Below, piece by piece: positions 7,485-17,800 of a stretch of DNA of 64,000 bases. A program made the position numbers and the translations under genes. Each line of letters begins with the position of its first letter. Positions within the stretch are counted from its first letter, which is position 1. Origin of the DNA: an uncultured Cellvibrionales bacterium (lineage in GTDB: Bacteria > Pseudomonadota > Gammaproteobacteria > Pseudomonadales > GM7GCV1); contig CAJXYP010000002.1 of the NCBI GenBank assembly GCA_913063225.1, positions 85,756 to 149,755 on the forward strand, written 5' to 3'. Below the pieces are notes generated by a model that was given only the letters and a program-made list of their open reading frames with translations, made no database searches and was not told where the DNA came from.

Positions 7485-10466
7485 ATGCGGTCATACAATC
7501 AATTACTATTCGCGAAAAAAACGGCGCTAAGCATTTTTATAGCCTTAGCCTCAATACTACTCGCGTCTTGTGGCGGTGGTGGTGGTAGTTCTTTCGTAGC
7601 GGATCCAGGCACCCCGGCCCCTACTTTCAGTGTCGACACAACCTTCGTTAAAGGCTTAGTCACAGGCGCTAGCTGTGAATTATTTGAAATTACCGCGGCT
7701 GGGGCTAAAAGCACTAGCGTCGCTACCGGAACAACTACCAATGGCCTCGCCAGTTTTGGTAGCAGCATTGAATATCAGGGCACGGGATTAATCGAATGTA
7801 CTGGCGGCACTTACACTGATGAAGCCACTGGAGACCCCTTAACCGCGCCGATGCTGCGGGCGGTTGTCGCGGTAAGTGGAAACGGATCCTTTATCGTATC
7901 CCCACTCACAGAAATTGCAGCACAATTGGCTGACGCAGATAGCGACTTAGGCTCGGCGGTAGATACTCACAATACCGCCGTCGCAAGTGCCTTTGGCCTT
8001 GATAGTGATATCACAACCCAAATACCTACCGACCTAAGCGCAGCGGCAGCTGGAAGCAATGATGCCGGAGAGTATGGAACCGTGTTGGCGCTAATTAGTC
8101 AGCTAAATGATAACAATGCGGGTTCATTGTCTAATCTTGTCGATGACCTAGCCGTCGATATAGCGGATGGCACACTATCTGTTACCACTCTGGCCGACTT
8201 AACCACCGCAGTGGCTGATCTTGCCACATCTGCCGTATCAGCAAATATCAGCGACACGGCCCTGGCTGATGTAGTCGCCAATGCTGGTATTCCGGTAGAC
8301 GACGGCAATGACGGTGGCGATCAAGTAGCGGACCAACCGAATATTCTATTTATTCTGTCTGACGATCAGGGAGTTGATGCATCTGCAGAATATGATTACT
8401 CCTTATTTCCACCCACAACCCCTACTATCTCCCAGCTGGCTGCGGATGGCGTTATCTTCCAAAACGCTTGGGCAACCCCAGCCTGTTCCACCACTCGTGC
8501 CGCAATATTAACCGGCAAGCACGGAGTGAATAACGACGTAATTTCGTTACCGGGCGATCTCAATGAAGAAGATGAAATTATTTACGAATATCTGGCGAGC
8601 AATAATGCCACTTCGAATTACGCCTCGGCCTATTTTGGCAAATGGCACCTAAACACTGCGCTAATTGGCAGCGATTCCAATCCGGTTGGAAATGGTATCC
8701 CTTACTTTGCCGGCTCCGTTCAGGGTAATCTCGATGATTACGATAGCTGGGATCTAACCATTGACGGCGACGACCTACCCATTAGCGAATCTGTTAGCAC
8801 TGAATACAATACCAGCGAGTTAACTCGCCTAGCTGAAGTCTGGATTGCCGACCAAGATTCACCTTGGTTCGTAACCATGGCCTATAACTCGCCCCATGGT
8901 CCGGTGCATTTGCCTCACGAGTCGCTCCACACTCGAGACATAACTGACTGTAGCGACTCAAGAGAATGTTTTTTGGCCATGATTGAAGCCATGGATACAG
9001 AAATAGGCAATCTGCTCAATACGCTTTCTCCGGATGAGCGAGATAACACGGTAATTATCTTTGTTGGCGACAATGGAACTAGCAACGGTCAGAGAGACCC
9101 GGCGGTATTTACTAATGGACAGGTGAAGGGTTCATTATTTGAAGGCGGCTTACGGGTACCTATGGTGGTATCAGGAGCAGGTGTTTCTCGTGCAGATGTC
9201 GTTGAAAATAGTCTGATAACCGTAACGGATATGTACGCAACCATTGCCGAACTCGCAGGTGCGGGCATTACCAATATTTACGACAGCATTAGCTTTGCTG
9301 GGTATTTATCCTCGGTTGATGGCGATACCAGAAAACACGCCTATTCTGATTACTTCAGTGCTTCCGTCGATGGCTGGTCTGTGCGCAACGATACACATCA
9401 ACTGATAAATGATTCCGAAGAGGAGCTTCTGTATTTGCTTAGCACGGAGAACTTTGCCCTAAACCCGGTCGCGGATATCGACACTTTATTTGAACTACAG
9501 GTCGAAGCCGCAAGAATACGAGGAGAGCTAAGTACCTTCAGCGCTGAACCGAGCGGCTCAGCCCTAGATATAACAGATGGCGGCAACAATGGCGTATATA
9601 GCGAGCGCACCATGACCTGTGCTCGTTATGTAAAAGACTACACAGCCTCCGTATTCGACCTAAATGCCACCGACAGTACCGCTGACGATACAGCCTTTAC
9701 CGCCAACTTATCTATAAGTGTGGCAGACGGAACCTGTATCTTTGAAAGTGATGGAATACCCAATCACAACATGCAAGATAGCGGTCGATTTGCCACTACA
9801 GTTTCTGAACAAGACGATACCTACCAGGTAACCGCAACTCCTGAATTTGCTGATGATATTTACTACGGCGACCTTGGTACAGAACAGGGCATTTATTTGA
9901 ATGGCGTTAAAATTGATATTTATGCGGCTGCCTGTCTTGGCGTACACAACGAATCTATCGGTTGTGGTGCAAACACAGTTGCCGATGAAGACGAATGGCG
10001 ATTTGACCCCATGTTTGACGACAACGGATTTGGCACTGACTCGCACAATGCACATACGCAACCCACCGGGGCCTATCACTATCACGGTAGTCCCAATGCA
10101 CTATTTGATGGTACAGGAGCAGCTGAATCAGGTGTCGTTGGTTTTGCCGCCGATGGCTTCCCCATATTTGGCCTCTACATCAGCGAAGAAAGCGAAGTGC
10201 GCAAAGTCACTTCCAGCTACGAACTCATTGAAGGCAATCGGCCAACACTGGACCTGGGCGGATCTTCAGCTGATTACAGCGGACAACCTTATAACGGAGC
10301 ATTCCGTCAGGACTATGAATATGTTGAAGGTTCGGGCGACCTAGATGAATGTAACGGCACGACTCGGGACGGAGGCTACGGCTACTATGTAACCGAAGGC
10401 TTCCCCTATATCGTCGGTTGCTTTATGGGCACGCCAGACGATTCCTTTTTACCTGGTGGGGGATAA
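7485..10466 (+). CDS. Secreted lipoprotein: N-terminal domain, sulfatase and C-terminal YHYH domain
   Basis: Predicted exported lipoprotein of 993 aa. A signal peptide ends in a lipobox (ILLASC, Cys about 29) followed by a poly-Gly linker. Residues about 45-280 form an uncharacterised repeat-poor domain. Residues about 284-700 are an alkaline-phosphatase-superfamily sulfatase: metal motif LSDDQG, a formylglycine-type site CSTTRAAILTGKHG (Cys about 334), SPHGPVHLPH and VGDNGTSNG. The site has Thr where Pro or Ala is usual two residues after the Cys. Residues about 700-993 carry a YHYH domain (GAYHYHG, then GFAADGFPIFGLY). The substrate is unknown; desulfation of a marine polysaccharide is an inference. 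It stands alone between the sugar genes and a terminator. Confidence 0.82.
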   Translation: MRSYNQLLFAKKTALSIFIALASILLASCGGGGGSSFVADPGTPAPTFSVDTTFVKGLVTGASCELFEITAAGAKSTSVATGTTTNGLASFGSSIEYQGTGLIECTGGTYTDEATGDPLTAPMLRAVVAVSGNGSFIVSPLTEIAAQLADADSDLGSAVDTHNTAVASAFGLDSDITTQIPTDLSAAAAGSNDAGEYGTVLALISQLNDNNAGSLSNLVDDLAVDIADGTLSVTTLADLTTAVADLATSAVSANISDTALADVVANAGIPVDDGNDGGDQVADQPNILFILSDDQGVDASAEYDYSLFPPTTPTISQLAADGVIFQNAWATPACSTTRAAILTGKHGVNNDVISLPGDLNEEDEIIYEYLASNNATSNYASAYFGKWHLNTALIGSDSNPVGNGIPYFAGSVQGNLDDYDSWDLTIDGDDLPISESVSTEYNTSELTRLAEVWIADQDSPWFVTMAYNSPHGPVHLPHESLHTRDITDCSDSRECFLAMIEAMDTEIGNLLNTLSPDERDNTVIIFVGDNGTSNGQRDPAVFTNGQVKGSLFEGGLRVPMVVSGAGVSRADVVENSLITVTDMYATIAELAGAGITNIYDSISFAGYLSSVDGDTRKHAYSDYFSASVDGWSVRNDTHQLINDSEEELLYLLSTENFALNPVADIDTLFELQVEAARIRGELSTFSAEPSGSALDITDGGNNGVYSERTMTCARYVKDYTASVFDLNATDSTADDTAFTANLSISVADGTCIFESDGIPNHNMQDSGRFATTVSEQDDTYQVTATPEFADDIYYGDLGTEQGIYLNGVKIDIYAAACLGVHNESIGCGANTVADEDEWRFDPMFDDNGFGTDSHNAHTQPTGAYHYHGSPNALFDGTGAAESGVVGFAADGFPIFGLYISEESEVRKVTSSYELIEGNRPTLDLGGSSADYSGQPYNGAFRQDYEYVEGSGDLDECNGTTRDGGYGYYVTEGFPYIVGCFMGTPDDSFLPGGG

Positions 10467-10481
10467 GCATTTTACACAAAC

Positions 10482-10522
10482 AAAAAAGGCTCCTACTTAT
10501 ACATAAAGGGGAGCCTTTTTTT
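10482..10522. terminator. Bidirectional intrinsic terminator
   Basis: A-tract plus GGCTCC at 10482-10493 pairs with GGAGCC plus T-tract at 10510-10521. It lies between the convergent sulfatase gene and the DUF6152 gene, and has an A-run on one side and a T-run on the other, so it can end transcription from both. Confidence 0.85.
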
Positions 10523-10542
10523 ATTGATAATTTAGTGGTTTT

Positions 10543-11562
10543 TTATTCCACGGAAAGATGCCTAGTGGCAGCTCTCGGATCACATACGATTTCTTCAAAC
10601 TCTCTATCCAACGCTTTGAGATATGCACCGGTTTTGGTGCCTGATTCTGTCAAATAGCGCAGATCGGTAACGGTATACGAAACTTCCATCGACATGCCGT
10701 CATCAGACAGCAGGTAGTGCTCAACAACGGTTTTCTGGTCACTTGAATCGACTCCGTTAGCGTTGCCCCAGATTGTCGGCAAAAACCCTGATGTTTCCAC
10801 CACTAAATGGCGCTCGCTTTCAAAGTAACCGTATGAGCTTCCCAGATAACTGGGCGGTTGATTTTGTAATCCTAAGGCATCTCGATCGAACCAGATCACC
10901 CGATTTTCATTCAGATGCTCTTTCTGAATACGGATACTATTTTCATCACGAGTCCAGTTGGTACCATAGGGGTAGATCACTAGTTTGGGAACACCAATAG
11001 CAAGGCAGTTCAGTTCTGGATTATCGTTCACACTAAAGTCTTCGGCCTCGACACGAGCTTTATCGGTATACGACCAATCAGTTGGTGGACCACCACCTGC
11101 TGCGCCCAGATTATAGTTAGTAAAATCTAAGGTCCATGTTCCAGTGAAATCATCCGATGCAGTAATTAACGGCTCTTCTTGTTCTGCGTTTCCATCGCGA
11201 AAGGCGTACAACCGGGAACCATCAGCCTTCTGAATGTAGTCCAAAAGCACGAAGTATTTGGAGGGATTGCGATCTGGATAACCCGAGAAGGTGACCATTT
11301 CACCCTCTAATAGAGAATCGCCGTCCCACCCACGTCCTCGCAGACCGGTTATTGAGTGCGCCTCCAATAGCCAAGTACGGCTAGCACCTGTCGCGTCATC
11401 ACCTTCAATCTCCATATAGACGTGAGGGTTTCTCCAGGCGTAATCCAACACTGTGCCGGTAATTTGCACTGTGGTTTCATTGTCAAAATTTGCACGGGAA
11501 TGATGTGCTAACGAATTACTCGAAATTGAAAATACCAAAACCACCAACATTAGTCTTATCAA
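10543..11562 (-). CDS. Exported DUF6152-family protein
   Basis: Predicted periplasmic protein of unknown function, 339 aa. A signal peptide (MIRLMLVVLVFSISSNSLA) is followed by HHSRANFDNETTVQITGTV and WRNPHVYMEIE, the conserved start of the DUF6152 family (recognised by pattern). The mature part is probably beta-rich with no catalytic motif I can name. The family is common in marine gammaproteobacteria. It is monocistronic, sharing a terminator with the convergent sulfatase gene and divergent from the dehydrogenase at 11755. Confidence 0.72.
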   Translation of the reverse strand: MIRLMLVVLVFSISSNSLAHHSRANFDNETTVQITGTVLDYAWRNPHVYMEIEGDDATGASRTWLLEAHSITGLRGRGWDGDSLLEGEMVTFSGYPDRNPSKYFVLLDYIQKADGSRLYAFRDGNAEQEEPLITASDDFTGTWTLDFTNYNLGAAGGGPPTDWSYTDKARVEAEDFSVNDNPELNCLAIGVPKLVIYPYGTNWTRDENSIRIQKEHLNENRVIWFDRDALGLQNQPPSYLGSSYGYFESERHLVVETSGFLPTIWGNANGVDSSDQKTVVEHYLLSDDGMSMEVSYTVTDLRYLTESGTKTGAYLKALDREFEEIVCDPRAATRHLSVE

Positions 11563-11754
11563 AATGAATTCTCTAAGTTTTTTTCGATTAGCCGAATTGT
11601 ATGTTGCCTCAATTTAACTAGCCAACAGAATTTCGACAAAATATCAATTCACACAAAAACATATATAATGCCCAGTCGTTTTTGAGCCCTTCGGGTGCGC
11701 AAAACCAGATATATTTACACACTTCAGATACAGAAAATTGAGGAAGAGTTAGCA

Positions 11755-12717
11755 ATGAGTAAATTTAAAGTCGTCCTGACGGACAATATATTCCCAGACC
11801 TGATTATCGAACGGAAAATGCTAGACAAGATAGATACCGAGCTGGTTGAAGTAACCGACCTTTCCACTCTTGCTGAAGAAGTAAAAGACGCAGACGCGGT
11901 AATAAACACCTACGCTCAAATGACTCCAGAAATCATTAATGGCATGGAAAAATGCAAGATGATTATTCGCAATGGTATCGGCGTCAATACTATCGACGTC
12001 CCTACCTGTAACGAAAAAGGAATTATGGTTGGTAATATTCCAACATATTGCATCGAAGAAGTTGCGACGCATGCTATCGCACTTATGCTTACCCTTAACC
12101 GTAAGCTGTTCTTGTACAACCAAAGCGTTCGCTCTGGTGTTTGGGACGTTAAAAAGGGTATGCCAATCCAATCTGTTGTAGGCGGAACACTAGGCCTAGT
12201 CGGCTTCGGTCGTATTCCTCGCCTTATTAACGATCGTGCCCTTGCTCTGGGAATGAAAGTATTGGCCTATGACCCCTATGTAACTGCTGAGAATGCGGCT
12301 GAAGCTGGCGCTCAAAAAGCGGAAATGGATCAGATCATTGCTGAAAGTGACTTTATTTCTATTCACTGCCCGCTGACTCCAGAAACCAAGGGCATGTTCA
12401 ATTACGGAGCCTTTAAAGCAATGAAAGACAGCGCTTATATTATTAATACAGCGCGTGGCCCAATTGTTAACGAACCAGATCTTGTACGCGCGTTAGAAGA
12501 GAATCTAATTGGCGGCGCTGGCTTAGATGTATTGATGGAAGATAAAGGACAATCAGATCACCCGCTTTATGCTTTTGACAACGTGATTTTATCCCCACAC
12601 GCAGCCTGGTATTCAGAAACTTCGATACTACGTCGCAGAACACAAACGGTAGATAGCGTAATAGAAGTTTTGGAAGGTCGTGAACCTTTCTCTTACCTAA
12701 ATAAAGGTAAGTTCTAG
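11755..12717 (+). CDS. D-isomer-specific 2-hydroxyacid dehydrogenase (phosphoglycerate dehydrogenase/CtBP-like)
   Basis: NAD-dependent reductase/dehydrogenase of 2-oxo/2-hydroxyacids, 320 aa. It has an N-terminal substrate domain and a nucleotide-binding domain with GTLGLVGFGRIP. The catalytic residues are visible: Arg in NTARGPIVNE, Glu in the ALEENLIGGAGLDV segment and His in SPHAAWYSE. ATG at 11755 was chosen over an upstream in-frame start at 11695 because GAGGAAGAG lies just before it and homology begins there. A TATAAT at 11664-11669 could be its -10 box, but no good -35 was found. The substrate cannot be assigned: it lacks the ACT domain of SerA. Confidence 0.8.
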   Translation: MSKFKVVLTDNIFPDLIIERKMLDKIDTELVEVTDLSTLAEEVKDADAVINTYAQMTPEIINGMEKCKMIIRNGIGVNTIDVPTCNEKGIMVGNIPTYCIEEVATHAIALMLTLNRKLFLYNQSVRSGVWDVKKGMPIQSVVGGTLGLVGFGRIPRLINDRALALGMKVLAYDPYVTAENAAEAGAQKAEMDQIIAESDFISIHCPLTPETKGMFNYGAFKAMKDSAYIINTARGPIVNEPDLVRALEENLIGGAGLDVLMEDKGQSDHPLYAFDNVILSPHAAWYSETSILRRRTQTVDSVIEVLEGREPFSYLNKGKF

Positions 12718-12740
12718 ATACTTAGAATCTAAACATCTAG

Positions 12741-12795
12741 ATCATTGAAGACCAAAAAAGGGGGCAATTAATGCCCTCTTTTTTTCTTCAATGAT
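12741..12795 (+). terminator. Intrinsic terminator with long outer stem
   Basis: An inner hairpin GGGGCA/TGCCCT with flanking A-run and T-run lies inside a perfect 10-bp outer inverted repeat (ATCATTGAAG at 12741-12750, CTTCAATGAT at 12786-12795). It follows the dehydrogenase stop. Confidence 0.9.
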
Positions 12796-12985
12796 CAGAA
12801 TTTATCGACTCTGAACCAACCGCGTTGATGTCCCTATTTCGAATGCCAACTGAGCTTCGGGCTATCACTTGAGCCGATCGAACAGTAAACTGTAGATGCT
12901 CAGACGAGCTGAAGTTAATGAGCTGCCTCTAGCTATCGAACTAGACAGCAATTCAGTATAAAACCATTGGGCATAAAGGTTTCCG

Positions 12986-14323
12986 GTGACAGAAAAGACG
13001 CATCTTGAAGGACTTTCGTTAGCACTCGATAGTGGTGCCATTCATCAGGTGCGCAGCCTGCTGAATAGTCTGTCAGCTTCGGAAATTGCCCAGGTACTTG
13101 AATCTTCGCCTCCGAATGAACGTAACGTTCTGTGGGAATTACTCGACTCTGACCTAGAGAGCGATGTACTTCAGCGCCTTAGCGAAGACGTCCGCAACTA
13201 TATTCTCAATTTGATGGATAGCTCTGAGGTTGCCGCCCTAACAGAAATCTGGGACGTCGATGACATCGCGGATATTCTCCAACAGCTACCAGATCGCGTA
13301 ACTAAAGAAGTTCTGGACCTGATGACGCAGCAAGACCGGTTGCGCGTTGAGTCCCTCCTAACATACGACGAAGAAAGCGCTGGTGGCCTGATGAACACCG
13401 ACACCATTACGGTGCGGGCCGATATTAGTATCGACGTAGTGCTTCGCTATTTGCGGCGTCACGAAAAAATTCCACGGATGACGGATTCGCTCTATGTGGT
13501 AAACCGGGATGATCTGCTTATCGGTGAACTTCCCATCCGGCATATCCTGACTGCAGATCCGACTCAACCGGTATACAAGTTGATGAATGCCGACGCCGAG
13601 GTTATTCCCGCCGATATGTCCGATACGGAAGTCGCCAATCTGTTTGAACGGAATGATTGGATTTCTGCGCCTGTAGTGGACGAAGAGCGACACCTGCTTG
13701 GCCGAATCACCATCGATGACGTGGTAGATGTTATTCGCGACGATGCAGACCATTCTTTGATGGGGCTTGCCGGGTTGGGGGAAGATGACGATACCTTTCT
13801 ATCGCTTCGCAAATCTACCCCTCGCCGTATGCTCTGGCTTGGCGTAAATCTACTGACAGCACTTGCCGCATCCGCCGTTATTGGGCAATTTCAAGCTACT
13901 CTGGATAAGGTAATAGCACTGGCGGTACTTATGCCCATTGTGGCAAGCATGGGTGGCGTAGCTGGCACTCAAACGCTTACTGTAGTGATTCGAGGTATGG
14001 CACTTGGCCATATCCGGAAAAACAATATGAAGTGGTTACTGAACCGTGAGCTCATTCTGGGGGCTATAAACGGCATGTTCTGGGCTGTCGCTGTTGGCCT
14101 TATCGCCGGCTTATGGTTTCAGGATTTAACGCTCTCCGCGATAATCGCTGCAGCTATGATTATTAATCTTATCGCCGCGGCGGCTGCGGGTGTGTTATTA
14201 CCGGTAATTCTTCGCAAGATGAATATCGACCCAGCCTTGGCCGGTGGTGTTGCCCTTACAACAATAACTGATGTTATTGGTTTTCTGAGCTTTCTTGGAT
14301 TTGCGACTTTAGCCTATGCATGA
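12986..14323 (+). CDS. mgtE: Magnesium transporter MgtE
   Basis: Homodimeric Mg2+ channel/transporter of the inner membrane, 445 aa. In order it has an MgtE N-domain of helical repeats (residues about 30-135, e.g. ELLDSDLESDVLQRL and DIADILQQLPDRV), two CBS domains (about 135-255) that gate by Mg2+ binding, and a C-terminal five-helix membrane domain with the signature PIVASMGGVAGTQTLTVVIRG. The start is a GTG at 12986 with AAAGG upstream. It overlaps darP by 8 bp. The 268 bp upstream hold only the preceding gene's terminator; no Mg2+ riboswitch fold was recognised. Confidence 0.94.
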   Translation: MTEKTHLEGLSLALDSGAIHQVRSLLNSLSASEIAQVLESSPPNERNVLWELLDSDLESDVLQRLSEDVRNYILNLMDSSEVAALTEIWDVDDIADILQQLPDRVTKEVLDLMTQQDRLRVESLLTYDEESAGGLMNTDTITVRADISIDVVLRYLRRHEKIPRMTDSLYVVNRDDLLIGELPIRHILTADPTQPVYKLMNADAEVIPADMSDTEVANLFERNDWISAPVVDEERHLLGRITIDDVVDVIRDDADHSLMGLAGLGEDDDTFLSLRKSTPRRMLWLGVNLLTALAASAVIGQFQATLDKVIALAVLMPIVASMGGVAGTQTLTVVIRGMALGHIRKNNMKWLLNRELILGAINGMFWAVAVGLIAGLWFQDLTLSAIIAAAMIINLIAAAAAGVLLPVILRKMNIDPALAGGVALTTITDVIGFLSFLGFATLAYA

Positions 14324-14870
14324 CGACGAATTTGAAGACGAATTTGACGGACCGTCAAAATCGCAATTAAAGCGAGATCAGCATGCGATACAAGACTTGA
14401 TCGCCCAACTAATCGCGTTACCCATGGATCAAATTGAAAATTTGCCCACAGATGGTCATCTGCGACATGAAATAAAAGTTGCGGCTGCTATGCGCCCATC
14501 TAGTGCGCGCAATCGTCAAGTTCGCCATATAACTAAGTTGGCTTCCGGTGATTCGGAATTACTCATTATTTTCGAAAACCTAGTAAAAAGCACTCAGGAA
14601 GCAAAAAACGAACAAGCTCAGCAATTGCACGAAATGGAATATTGGCGAGATAAATTATTGTCGGGTACAAACAATGAGTTCACCGAATTTGCCGACCGAT
14701 TTAATCTCACCAATGTGCAGCAGTTAAGACAAATGCGACGCGAGCATCAAAAAACTGGCCTAACGCAAAAACCCAACACAGAGCAAAAACAAAAAGAGAT
14801 TAGCCGCAAGGTTTTTAAATTAGTTTCTGAGGTTATTAGAAACTCAACAAAGAAGAATAAGAGCTACTGA
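14316..14870 (+). CDS. darP: Ribosome-associated protein DarP (YjgA, DUF615)
   Basis: Assembly factor bound to late large-subunit ribosome precursors, 184 aa, almost exactly the E. coli length. Recognisable DUF615 features are the acidic N-terminus, KSQLKRDQHAIQDLIAQLIAL, and IKVAAAMRPSSARNRQVRHI. It starts inside the end of mgtE with an 8-bp overlap, suggesting coupled translation. The stop overlaps the end of convergent yhdP by 7 bp. Confidence 0.9.
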   Translation: MHDDEFEDEFDGPSKSQLKRDQHAIQDLIAQLIALPMDQIENLPTDGHLRHEIKVAAAMRPSSARNRQVRHITKLASGDSELLIIFENLVKSTQEAKNEQAQQLHEMEYWRDKLLSGTNNEFTEFADRFNLTNVQQLRQMRREHQKTGLTQKPNTEQKQKEISRKVFKLVSEVIRNSTKKNKSY

Positions 14871-17800
14871 ACTGACGCTTCTGAAGTTGCCTCATCAGCT
14901 GCTTCCTCAGAAGCAACCGCCTGGTCTACATCCACTGCTCTTTTTGCGTCGAGATCTGGCGCACCTAAATCTCCGGTAACTAAATAAGTTACGCTAGCCA
15001 TCGAATCCAACTCGTCCTTAAAAAGCTCACCAAACAACCAAACGCCTGCAGCAGCAGGTATGCCTGCGACAGCCGCAGTGACCCAAGCCAAATTATTGCG
15101 GACAGGAAGTGTCGCTACTAATTCTGCATCTACTTGATTTTGGTTAAGATCAATTAGTCCATCGAAAGTGAGCCGCCCCGTGATTAGACTAATGTTGACT
15201 GGATCTAAAGTAGTAACTAATCCGTTTTCAACTCCAAAATCTCCGCTGAAGGACCGATAATCGGTTCCCCCCTCGGTTAAATCGGAAAAATCGAATTTCA
15301 ATCTCCTGCCCCAGTTGTCGATGCTGAACAGGGCTATTAGATCAAGAATTGCTCCACCCTGGGCCTCGGCATCAAATTGTCCATCGTTGAGCACTACGCC
15401 AACCTCACCGCCCAATTCAGCAAGTGTTGGCTTCCAAGGTAAACCCGACCAACCTAGCTGAGCTGAAATCTTACCGGTCTCGCTGGACACCGCGGCCGAA
15501 TCGTTGACCACTCGAAATATATCGCCGACATCGGTCAATCCCAATTGCATATTTATCACCGTTAGATGCTCTTGTCCGTTGTATCCCCAGTCCAGACGAC
15601 TAACTCCATCGGCCTCAATTGTTGATCCAGCAAAAGCTGATGACAGATTGGTGATGCTAGCACCCAAGTCATGGGGTTCAATTTCAAAATGCCAATTACC
15701 CCAATCCTGATCAGCGTACTTCAGTTGTTGAATATCGAAAACCACAGCAGGCAATTTTCGCGGATCGAGGTCGGTATCCAAAGAACTTTCTGCCTCTGAC
15801 ACCACCAAAGTTGCATCACTTTGAACAAGTACTTTATCTAATTCTGGAATATTCGCTTTTGAGATATTGGTCAGCGCTTTAATATCAGCCCAATCTAAAA
15901 CTAGGTGATGAGGCATATCTGAATCCGCTCCAAAAAAACTGATATCCCCCTCACCAAAGGCAGCAGAGAATCCCAGGTGGAAAATGGAATCTTTGTAGGT
16001 CAGCTGACCCACCACGGGCCCTAGATCTAAGCCAGAAAACCAAGTTTGGCTGCTACTAATACTAATATCCGGCTCCAATGCGGACTCTAGCCCTTCTTCA
16101 CCAATAGCTATATTTTCCCACTCTAGGTAGTCAAAATTTTCCAAGCTTGCCTTACCTATAAGTTTGCCGGCCTGCTTTTCTGGAAGATCCGATAAGATAC
16201 TAAAGGCGCTCTGATAGACCTGCCCTTGTGTATCAAAGCTCAGCGACAGCTCAAGAGTATCGCCCCAACCTAGATCAAGGCTTGAGCTTTTGTCCGGCAT
16301 TAGTTGAGAGGTAACCTCTAAATACCTACTCTGATCGATATTTTTTTGCAGAGGAAGTGGCAGTAGACTTGTCATGCCAAGAGTCTCTGACCAAAGTCGG
16401 AACTGAGGCAGTTCTCCCGAAGCACTCGCAAAGGATATTTCCGCCAGCGCAGCAAAACCTCCCTCGAAACTATCCAAAATAGGCAGATTCAGCCAAGCCT
16501 TTAAATCGGAAATTTCTATTTCAGAACTAAGCGCCAAAACAGATGATCTATTCGTTTCGGAAGTAGTCTCGATAGTAGCTTCGAGTGGATTGCCCCATAC
16601 CTCAGCCGACAAATTGTCAGAGCGCAAACCGTCCTGATCATATTGCAAATCGCCGGATATGTCGGCTACAGATAGATCTAGTGCGTCCAGGTGAAGCTCG
16701 TTGCCCGACAGGCGAGTGTTTACGCGAACAAGCACCTCGTCACTGACCAAATCACTTTTTAAAGGTTGCTGTAAATTGAACTCTATCTCTGCTGGACCGG
16801 AAAACTGCAGCCCATCCAAAGAATCTCCAATCTGAGACCGAATAGGTGTAGTGCGCAGTAAATCGACTAGGTCGTTTAAGTCTCCGTTCAATACAGCTCG
16901 AGTAGAAAGCACTGCTTCTAAAGAGTAATCTACTTCTGTATAGGTATCCGATAAGGATACAGGGCCTAGGCTGGATTGTTCAGTGAGGCTATAAAACTTC
17001 CTATCAGACAGCCAAAAATTGGATTTTAATCCCGTCATTTCTGGCCAGCCCGGCGCAAAAGTTAAATTTCCGTTATTGACCTCCCCGGCTAACTGCACGG
17101 TTTTTATATTATCTGCACCCAAGCCAATAGTACCTCGGTAAATAAAGCCAGCCTGAGGTAAAGCGCCTTCTAACTTCGAATTTTCAAACCACTGAATAAG
17201 AGCATCACCGCCGAGAGTAGGCACATATTGTGGCCACTGAGACGCGAGGCCATCTTGCATCCCAGTAATCAATGTAAAATTAGTGGGGAATGCTCCGCGT
17301 GAAAGTGCAGTTGTTAAATGAAACTGGGCAGCGCCCTGACTAGCCAAATTGGATAAAGAAATTAGACCGCTATATACGTTCAATTCGCCGGCTTCCGAAT
17401 CGATGCGCCATCCAACCTGCCCACGCAAATTTTGATTAAAAATCTCTTCTTCAAAGAGCCTGTCGAAATGAATAGCCGTATTAGTAGAGGCAATTAACAG
17501 CTCGCCACCTTTGGCATCTGCAATAAAATAGCCACTAAGATTTTCAATTTCAGGAACGCCACGATAGGAATTAACGGATACCTCCAGCAAATTCCCTTCG
17601 ACTAACCAATGCGGGTTTTGCTGGGCATCCTCTGAAAAGATTATTGAGGCAGAGGTAAGATTTCCCCTGGGCGCCAAAATCTGAATCGCCTCCTTCAAGG
17701 ATTGTGGAAATACATTTAGTGCTGCCACTTTCTGCTCAATTTCTTCAAGAGCAATACCCTCTGTTAGAAACCTAAGGCCGGTCTCCTCTCGGCGTGTAGA

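Noticed and set aside
11695-11754. Longer N-terminus of the 2-hydroxyacid dehydrogenase
   Set aside because: The extra 20 residues show no homology and a good ribosome site lies before ATG 11755.
12718-12985. Mg2+ riboswitch ahead of mgtE
   Set aside because: The region holds a terminator for the previous gene, and no M-box-like conserved core was recognised.
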